Positions 6,119 through 10,936 of a DNA stretch of 10,936 bases are shown piece after piece. The notes beneath the pieces were generated by a model. It was not told where the DNA came from, did no database searches, and saw only the letters and a program-made list of their open reading frames with translations. Position numbers and translations under genes: made by a program. Source of the DNA: Tannerella sp. (lineage in GTDB: Bacteria > Bacteroidota > Bacteroidia > Bacteroidales > Tannerellaceae); contig JAITMT010000146.1 in NCBI GenBank assembly GCA_031277235.1, forward strand, positions 1-10,936, written 5' to 3'. Each line of letters starts with the position of its first letter. Within the stretch, counting starts at the first letter, position 1.

Positions 6119-6971
6119 ACGGAAGCCGCCGGATAGCCGTATCCTGCCGCTGAGTTCGATTTGGGTTGTATGTATAATTTGCTTGTTATCAGGTTGTAAG
6201 TCGCTAAAGACAGCCGAGTCGTCAAGCAATGCAATACTGAAAACGGAAGAAGCGTTTTTTTCTTCCGTCATAGACAATTCATTGCGTTTCAATACGTTAT
6301 CTGCCCGACTGAAATTGGAATTAACAACGCCCGGCAAGGAATTGAGTTCGCGGGCGACGCTGAAAATGAGGAACAACGAAGTCATTCAAATCTCCGTGCA
6401 ACCGTTTTTGGGCATTGAGGCTTTCAAAATTGAACTGACGGGTGATAGCGTAAAAATAATTGACCGTTTCAATAAGCGCTATATATTAGAGAGTTACGAT
6501 AATCTAAAAGGTAAAACGGCAGTTGATTTTAATTTTAACAATTTGCAGGCGCTCTTCACGAACAAAATCTTTTTACCCGGTCATAACGAACTGACAACCA
6601 AACAATTTTCCAATTTTCGATATGCCCGCGATTCGGAGAGAAAGGCGGAATTTATGACCGAAGATGCTACGGGATTGATTTACAGGTTTGTAGCGGATGG
6701 CAGCGAAAAGTTGCTTTCTACCGTTATCGAGCAAAATACGGAAAAAAATATGTTAAAATGGTTGTATGATGATTTTCAAAATATTGACAATCAAAAGTTT
6801 CCAATGAAGATGACGGCAAGTTTAACCGGAGACGAAGAAGAACACGGGAGCGTAACACTCTTACTTTCAGATCCTGAACTCAACAAGCCGATTACTACCG
6901 ACTTCAAAATACCTTCGGGGTATGAGCGCGTAACTTTATCACAAATTCTAAAAATGCTTGAACTGAAATGA
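6096..6971 (+). CDS. DUF4292-type lipoprotein
   Basis: The 291-residue protein has a hydrophobic segment (about 16-33) ending in the lipobox LLSGC, so Cys34 should be lipidated after signal peptidase II cleavage. The residues after it (KSLKTAES) lack the acidic run that marks surface lipoproteins in this phylum, so it probably faces the periplasm. The mature part is rich in amphipathic beta strands (for example the ATLKMRNNEVIQISVQPFLGIE region), matching DUF4292, a Bacteroidota family whose strand pattern recalls LolA/LolB-like lipid or lipoprotein carriers. That functional link is inference. The start ATG lies 23 nt inside the TPR gene, giving an unusually long basic pre-region (15 residues) before the membrane segment. 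Its stop TGA overlaps the next ATG in the form ATGA, indicating coupled translation with the EnvC-like protein. Confidence 0.8.
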   Translation: MRTVKIFERKPPDSRILPLSSIWVVCIICLLSGCKSLKTAESSSNAILKTEEAFFSSVIDNSLRFNTLSARLKLELTTPGKELSSRATLKMRNNEVIQISVQPFLGIEAFKIELTGDSVKIIDRFNKRYILESYDNLKGKTAVDFNFNNLQALFTNKIFLPGHNELTTKQFSNFRYARDSERKAEFMTEDATGLIYRFVADGSEKLLSTVIEQNTEKNMLKWLYDDFQNIDNQKFPMKMTASLTGDEEEHGSVTLLLSDPELNKPITTDFKIPSGYERVTLSQILKMLELK

Positions 6972-8428
6972 AAAGATTGTATTTATTATTGATTATGATT
7001 TGCTGTGTATCAGTGATTTCCGATGCACAGACCAAAAAGAAAGCAGCAGCCAAAAGCAAAACGCCTGCCAAAACGACCGCGGCTAAAGCAAAACCGCAGG
7101 ATGACGGGAAAAAGGTCGCGGAAATCAAAGCGCCTGTGGTAATTGTTCCCATTGAAGAACTTGAACGCCAGCGAAATGATGCACTCGAAGATATAAAATT
7201 AACGACACAGTTGCTTTCCGAAACAAAATCCAGCGCCGCCAATTCGCTTAACCGGTTGAATCTTCTTGCGCAACAATTGTTGTCGCGCCGGAGGATTGTG
7301 AGTTTGCTGGAGCAGGAAGTTGTAGTTATTGATCTGAAAATCAAATCAATAAACAACGAAATAGAAATATTGGAAAAAGACTTGCAGAAAATCAAGGAAA
7401 ACTACGCCAAATCCATGCAAACGCAGCAACAGGAACACCGTACGGCGCAATACAAAATGTTGCTCATTCTTTCCGCCGAAAACCTCTCGCAGTCTTACCG
7501 CCGCATGCGTTATCTGAAAGAATATTCCAACTGGCAAAAAGACGAGGCAAACCGTATTATCCTCAAACAGAGCGAGATTAATAAACGGAAAACGGATTTG
7601 CAAAAATCGCGCGGCGAGAAAATGTCACTGATTGCGCAACGCACGGAGGAAGGTAAAAAGATTGAAGAAGAGGAAGTTATACAGCAAAAAGAAGTGAGCG
7701 AACTCAGCAAAAAACAGAAAGCCCTGCAAAGCGAATTGCAGCAAAAGCAGAAAAACGCAAAAGCGCTTGATAATCAAATAGATAAATTAATAGCGGAAGA
7801 CATAAAAAAATCCGAGCAAAATTTGCCTGCGACCACTCCGGAACCCGTTCAAAAACAGGAACCCGAGGTAAAAAAAGATGTTGCGGAGACAAACACCGAA
7901 ACGCCTGCCGCCGCACCCGAAAAAACGGAGCCGGCACCCAAAACGGAACAGCCTGCCAAAAAACCCTCATCAAAAGGAACTTACGTGTTGACGGAGTCGG
8001 AATCCGGTCTTTCCAAAGATTTCGCCGGCAACAAGGGCAAACTGCCGTATCCCGTAACGGGCAAACATACGATTGTACTGGGTTTTGGGGAACATCAGCA
8101 CCGGGAACTGTCGCACGTCAGAACGAACAATAGCGGCATTGACATACAAACAACGGCGGGCACCGACGCGCAAGCCATCTTTAAGGGGGTGGTTACCATG
8201 GTGTTCGTGATGCCCGGATACAATTACAACGTGATTATCAGGCACGGAGACTATCTCACCGTGTATAGCAATATCAGTCAGGTATATGTGAAAGCCGGCG
8301 ATATCGTGAACACGCGCCAGCCCATCGGTAAAATCTACACCGACACCGAAAAAGGCAACGAAACAATCCTGCATTTCCAAATCTGGAAAGACCGTACGAA
8401 ACTGAATCCCGCCCCCTGGATTCGATAA
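6968..8428 (+). CDS. EnvC-like murein hydrolase activator (coiled coil plus degenerate LytM/M23 domain)
   Basis: The 486-residue protein starts with a signal peptide (MKRLYLLLIMICCVSVISDAQ), then a Lys/Ala-rich stretch (22-45), a long coiled coil (about 58-275), a Pro/Glu/Lys-rich linker (about 285-340) and a C-terminal LytM (M23) domain (about 355-486). The M23 zinc site is degenerate: the first ligand His is Asn388 (with Asp392 kept), the His of the YxHL motif is Asn435, and the first His of HxH is Ile467 (His469 kept). As in EnvC and NlpD, this suggests a non-catalytic domain that activates a cell-wall amidase during septum splitting. It should act in the periplasm. Its ATG overlaps the stop of the DUF4292 gene by 4 nt, so the TPR, DUF4292 and EnvC-like proteins are probably made together. 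Confidence 0.88.
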   Translation: MKRLYLLLIMICCVSVISDAQTKKKAAAKSKTPAKTTAAKAKPQDDGKKVAEIKAPVVIVPIEELERQRNDALEDIKLTTQLLSETKSSAANSLNRLNLLAQQLLSRRRIVSLLEQEVVVIDLKIKSINNEIEILEKDLQKIKENYAKSMQTQQQEHRTAQYKMLLILSAENLSQSYRRMRYLKEYSNWQKDEANRIILKQSEINKRKTDLQKSRGEKMSLIAQRTEEGKKIEEEEVIQQKEVSELSKKQKALQSELQQKQKNAKALDNQIDKLIAEDIKKSEQNLPATTPEPVQKQEPEVKKDVAETNTETPAAAPEKTEPAPKTEQPAKKPSSKGTYVLTESESGLSKDFAGNKGKLPYPVTGKHTIVLGFGEHQHRELSHVRTNNSGIDIQTTAGTDAQAIFKGVVTMVFVMPGYNYNVIIRHGDYLTVYSNISQVYVKAGDIVNTRQPIGKIYTDTEKGNETILHFQIWKDRTKLNPAPWIR

Positions 8429-8464
8429 AATGTTTATTTTCAATGATTTAAATATTTATTTAGA

Positions 8465-8920
8465 ATGAAAGCAAGAAATATTTTTTGGATAGCATTGATA
8501 ATAAGCGTATTATCATCATCCTCTTTGTCTGCCCAAACCATAAAAACAAAATATGACTCGGCGGGGAGGAAAAAAGAAACCATCAAAACCGATAAAAACG
8601 GCAACAGCACAACCTGCGACGCATCGGGCAGGAAAACCGGCAGCGCCAAAAAAGACAGTAACGGCAACGTAACCATCTACGACGCCTCCGGACGCAAGAC
8701 GGGCAGCGTCAAAACCAACGAAAGAACCGGCAATAAAACCTATTACGACAGTTCGGGACGCAAAACCGGCTCCACCCAAAAAGACAATAACGGCAATGTA
8801 ACGACCTACGACGCCTCCGGACACAAAACAGGCAGTGTCAAAACCGACAAAAGAACCGGTAACAAAACCTATTACGACCGCTCCGGCCACAAAACCGGCT
8901 CGGCTAAGAGAAAGGAATAG
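8465..8920 (+). CDS. Small secreted basic protein of YD/RHS-like tandem repeats
   Basis: The 151-residue protein has a signal peptide (MKARNIFWIALIISVLSSSSLSAQ, cut after residue 24) and a mature part made only of about six imperfect repeats of 21-22 residues built on YDASGRKTGS followed by a Lys-rich turn and NGN or RTGN. Repeats begin near residues 30, 51, 72, 94, 115 and 137. Residues 51-93 and 94-136 form two copies of a 43-residue higher-order unit, also visible in the DNA (8615-8743 and 8744-8872). The protein is strongly basic and has no Cys lipobox. The YD-like pattern recalls RHS/YD repeats and similar short secreted proteins of unknown function. It starts 36 bp after the EnvC-like gene in A/T-rich sequence without a recognisable promoter, so it may be the last gene of that operon. 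I do not assign a function. Confidence 0.7.
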   Translation: MKARNIFWIALIISVLSSSSLSAQTIKTKYDSAGRKKETIKTDKNGNSTTCDASGRKTGSAKKDSNGNVTIYDASGRKTGSVKTNERTGNKTYYDSSGRKTGSTQKDNNGNVTTYDASGHKTGSVKTDKRTGNKTYYDRSGHKTGSAKRKE

Positions 8921-8987
8921 GAACCCCGTGTATCTCCAAGTTTCTCATAATCAACGTATAAATAATATTTTTGCAATAAAATCATAT
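8921..8987. other. Convergent intergenic spacer without a clear terminator
   Basis: These 67 bp separate the ends of the plus-strand YD-repeat gene and the minus-strand PLD gene. The sequence is A/T-rich in its right half, with TTTTTGCAATAAAATC near 8968. I see no GC-rich stem followed by a T tract in either direction, so both transcripts may end by a factor-dependent route or run into each other. Confidence 0.4.
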
Positions 8988-9506
8988 TCAGTTAACAATC
9001 TTATCCCCGCAAAACCCTTTCCTGCGGCATTTTTTGCAATAATCGCCTCGCCAGACGGCGTCGAACTGCTCGGTGGCGGCATGGACTAATTCGGGTTCGT
9101 CGGTCAGGATGCCGGCTTCAAAATTGCGTGAATCGGCGCTTTTCATCCCGATGCCTGCTCCCGTGAGGTTTGCCGAGCCGATATAGGCAGTTTGCAGGTC
9201 GAAAATGAGTAGTTTGAAATGCACGCGCGGGCAAAGCACCCGTTCCAAACCTTTGAATAATGCGGGATATTTGTCGAAATCGGCGCGGAAGTTAGCGCCC
9301 GGTTCTTTGGCATGAATCAGGCGGATTTCGACGCCGCGACTGATCAAATCGGCAAGCAATTTCAGGAAAGGCGCGGATTGCGTTCCGAACTTCACATACA
9401 AATCCTTCAAATCGGCTGTTCCGAGCCACAAGGTACGCTTGACTTTCGCTATCCGGCTGATTACAAGGTCGTAATGCGCTGCATTCGAGATATACGTTAC
9501 GGACAT
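8988..9506 (-). CDS. Phospholipase D-like protein with one HKD motif
   Basis: The 172-residue protein carries a single PLD catalytic motif, His96-x-Lys98-x4-Asp103 followed by GSAN (110-113), within a fold that begins with YDLVISRIAKVKRTLWLGTA. Proteins of this size with one HKD motif (Nuc-type) act as homodimers that cleave phosphodiester bonds through a phosphohistidine, in nucleic acids or lipids. The C-terminal tail has Cys157, Cys160 and Cys166 in CxxCx5C spacing, a possible metal knuckle. No signal peptide or membrane segment is seen, so it is probably cytosolic. The frame is open upstream to 9668, but that part shadows the radical SAM gene; the ATG at 9506 shares one base with the radical SAM stop (TAATG), so translation is coupled. 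It is the last gene of the operon and converges on the YD-repeat gene. The substrate cannot be inferred from sequence. Confidence 0.85.
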   Translation of the reverse strand: MSVTYISNAAHYDLVISRIAKVKRTLWLGTADLKDLYVKFGTQSAPFLKLLADLISRGVEIRLIHAKEPGANFRADFDKYPALFKGLERVLCPRVHFKLLIFDLQTAYIGSANLTGAGIGMKSADSRNFEAGILTDEPELVHAATEQFDAVWRGDYCKKCRRKGFCGDKIVN

Positions 9507-10582
9507 TATGCGGATTCTATCCGGTGATAGTGGCAAAAAAGCAGGTCGCCGTCGTCGTTGTGGAGGTGCATTCCGTTGCCTTCGCAATAGCGAAACATCG
9601 AGCAGTCCGTGCATACGCCTTTTTTCGCCCATTCGCGGTTGCGGAATGGCTGAAACTTTTCGTTCCACACCGTCATGAAATCGTCTTTGTAAATATTACC
9701 CTGCTGATAGTTGTAGCGGATGCTCGGACAGGCAGAAATGGAGCCGTCCGCCAGTACCGAAGCGACCGTAACGCCTGCCCGACATTCGTAGAAATGGTCA
9801 CGCACTTCCATCTCGTAGTTGCCGAGAAAACCTTCGCAGCCGTAACTCAGGTGAATTTTTCCTTCCTTGCGCGTATCCTTAATAAAATCAAGGACATACG
9901 TAAAATCTTTGTTCGACAGTTGAAATTCCTGATGTTCGGCGGCGCGACCGACAGGAAAAATCGTAAAAATACGCCAGTCCTTGACGCCGATTTCAATCAG
10001 AAAGTCCTTGAATTGAGCAAGTTGCGTTATGCTTTTCTGATTGACGCAGGTTACGACGTCCCATTTGATTTCGTCGGTTTTTGTCAGCATTTTGACGGCG
10101 TTGAGCGCTTTTTCGTAACTCAATTTATTGTTGCGCAGCCAGTTATGCGCTTCTTCAAAACCGTCGAGACTGACCGTCATCGAGTGCATGCCTGCCCGTA
10201 ACAGCGAATCGAGGCGTTTTTCGGTCAATAACAAGCCGTTCGTAACAATTCCCCACGGAAAACCGCGCTTATAAAGTTCCAATCCGCAGATTTCTATGTC
10301 GTTACGCACCAGCGCTTCGCCGCCCGTGAAGATGATAAGCGTTTTGTTGGGATTCAACTGCGGCGTACTTTTATCTATAACATCCAGAAAATCAGCAATC
10401 GGCATATCGGGTTGATTGGCAATGGTGCGACAATCGCTGCCGCAATGCAGGCACGACAAATTGCAACGCAACGTACATTCCCAGAAAATCGTGTCCAACT
10501 CGTGGATTTTGACGTTGTTCCGGTGCATTTTGCGGAACAGTTCCAACCCGATTCGTTTGCGGAGTGAAGGTTTTTTATTCAT
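9506..10582 (-). CDS. Radical SAM/SPASM enzyme of the rSAM/lipoprotein type (TIGR04133-like)
   Basis: The 358-residue protein has the radical SAM cluster motif Cys40-x3-Cys44-x2-Cys47 (CNLSCLHC), a GGE motif at 87-89 (FTGGEAL) for SAM binding, and a C-terminal SPASM domain for auxiliary iron-sulfur clusters. SPASM cysteines are Cys267 and Cys285 (C-x12-G-x4-C), Cys324, Cys327, Cys333 and Cys350. The usual fourth Cys of CxxCx5CxxxC is Gly337. Cys36 and Cys51 flank the first motif. SPASM enzymes mostly modify peptides or proteins. The C-terminal CEGNGMHL and FCHYH segments and the linked lipoprotein fit TIGR04133, whose partner is TIGR04134. It is cytosolic. The ATG lies 8 nt inside the lipoprotein gene and the stop shares a base with the PLD gene, placing it in the middle of a three-gene operon. 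The modified residue and chemistry are unknown. Confidence 0.88.
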   Translation of the reverse strand: MNKKPSLRKRIGLELFRKMHRNNVKIHELDTIFWECTLRCNLSCLHCGSDCRTIANQPDMPIADFLDVIDKSTPQLNPNKTLIIFTGGEALVRNDIEICGLELYKRGFPWGIVTNGLLLTEKRLDSLLRAGMHSMTVSLDGFEEAHNWLRNNKLSYEKALNAVKMLTKTDEIKWDVVTCVNQKSITQLAQFKDFLIEIGVKDWRIFTIFPVGRAAEHQEFQLSNKDFTYVLDFIKDTRKEGKIHLSYGCEGFLGNYEMEVRDHFYECRAGVTVASVLADGSISACPSIRYNYQQGNIYKDDFMTVWNEKFQPFRNREWAKKGVCTDCSMFRYCEGNGMHLHNDDGDLLFCHYHRIESA

Positions 10583-10936
10583 TTTCGTGCTTTTTCAGTT
10601 CGATATCTTTTGTTACCGTAAATTCGCCTTCATACCAACTTTTTCCCTTTTTGGTTTGCTCCGCATCTTCAAAATCCACGACAACGACCGTGTCCTTGTA
10701 CAACCCGTTTGCTTCTCCGTCAATATCAGTAAAATACACTGTTTGCTGATAATCAGGTATATTGGGAATGTAGGTGTTTGTGTTACTTTCTGTCAATTTA
10801 TAATCTCCACTTTCTTCACTGACAGTGGATTTGGGTACATAACTTGTTTGAGGTACTCCATACATCGTACCGAAACGAGGTTCTTCATACATTATCCTAA
10901 TCCCTTTTACCGGCTTTTTGGTAACATTGTCGGTTA
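10575..10936 (-). CDS. Radical SAM-associated lipoprotein, C-terminal part (TIGR04134-like), cut by the window edge
   Basis: The frame is open to the right edge, so the lipobox-bearing N-terminus lies outside; about 119 codons are visible. They begin TDNVTKKPVKGIRIMYEE, which resembles the start of a carboxypeptidase-regulatory-like beta sandwich (VTD...KPVKGIRI). Next comes a YGVP segment, then FTDIDGEANGLYKDTVVVVDF and a charged tail ending KDIELKKHENE. The DIDGEANG block and the position directly before a TIGR04133-like radical SAM gene are why I assign it to the lipoprotein partner family. The internal ATG at 10892 should not be taken as the start because the upstream codons fit the domain. 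No Cys occurs in the visible part, so if the enzyme modifies this protein here, the target is not Cys. The last 8 nt overlap the radical SAM gene, which implies coupled synthesis. Confidence 0.75.
   Translation of the reverse strand, partial: TDNVTKKPVKGIRIMYEEPRFGTMYGVPQTSYVPKSTVSEESGDYKLTESNTNTYIPNIPDYQQTVYFTDIDGEANGLYKDTVVVVDFEDAEQTKKGKSWYEGEFTVTKDIELKKHENE

Noticed and set aside
8516..8890. Minus-strand open frame of 124 codons, Gly/Val/Phe-rich and repetitive
   Set aside because: It is the antisense of the YD-repeat gene. Its regularity comes from the repeats on the other strand, and the plus-strand frame has a signal peptide and a coherent repeat pattern.
9507..9668. N-terminal extension of the PLD-like protein
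   Set aside because: The 54 extra codons are Arg/Pro-rich, unlike the family, and lie in another frame of the radical SAM C-terminus. The TAATG junction at 9506 gives a natural start.
9524..10201. Long plus-strand open frame of 225 codons opposite the radical SAM gene
   Set aside because: It lies entirely opposite a gene with intact cluster motifs and a SPASM domain. The product shows no domain and has the biased composition typical of an antisense shadow.
8988..10936. Toxin-antitoxin or restriction-type defence island
   Set aside because: The HKD protein alone could suggest a nuclease effector, but no helicase, ATPase, methylase or immunity-like gene is in view, and the tight coupling to a radical SAM/lipoprotein pair points to a modification system.

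Overview
The window looks like a chromosomal segment of a Bacteroidota bacterium, most likely of the order Bacteroidales. The reasons are: starts with A-rich leaders and almost no Shine-Dalgarno, several promoter boxes of the TAnnTTTG type (mostly TATCTTTG), an Smr protein with a DUF2027-type N-terminus, the dut / TPR / DUF4292 / EnvC-like gene order, and a radical SAM plus lipoprotein pair of the rSAM/lipoprotein type (TIGR04133/TIGR04134), which I know only from this phylum. Family assignments come from motifs read by eye; no search was run.

Layout. Bases 1-180 hold a long hairpin and a leftward promoter that seems to serve a gene starting at base 8 and running out of the window. A CYTH-domain phosphatase gene (180-644) and a DUF2027/Smr gene (949-2004) lie on the minus strand. 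Between them is a 189-bp intergenic repeat with perfect 12-bp inverted ends. A compact divergent promoter region (2005-2157) separates the Smr gene from the long plus-strand block: purE and ispG (stop and start overlapping by one base), then dut with its own promoter, then a secreted TPR protein, a DUF4292 lipoprotein and an EnvC-like coiled-coil/LytM protein with overlapping or closely packed ends, and last a small secreted protein built of YD-like repeats (to 8920).

From the right edge, a three-gene minus-strand operon converges on this block: a lipoprotein (N-terminus outside the window), a radical SAM/SPASM enzyme and a single-HKD phospholipase D-like protein. Adjacent genes overlap by 8 nt and 1 nt, so they are very likely co-translated.

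How the genes work together. purE (purines), ispG (isoprenoids) and dut (dUTP removal) are housekeeping genes. The TPR, DUF4292 and EnvC-like genes form an envelope module: secreted scaffold, lipoprotein carrier-like protein and a probable amidase activator whose own peptidase site is degenerate. The right-hand operon looks like a protein-modification system in which the SPASM enzyme probably acts on the exported lipoprotein; the tightly coupled HKD protein is a candidate third component.

The most interesting points are the lipoprotein-rSAM-PLD operon, an IspG of the plant/Bacteroidetes sequence type that lacks the large central A* domain, and the inverted-repeat-bounded intergenic element.
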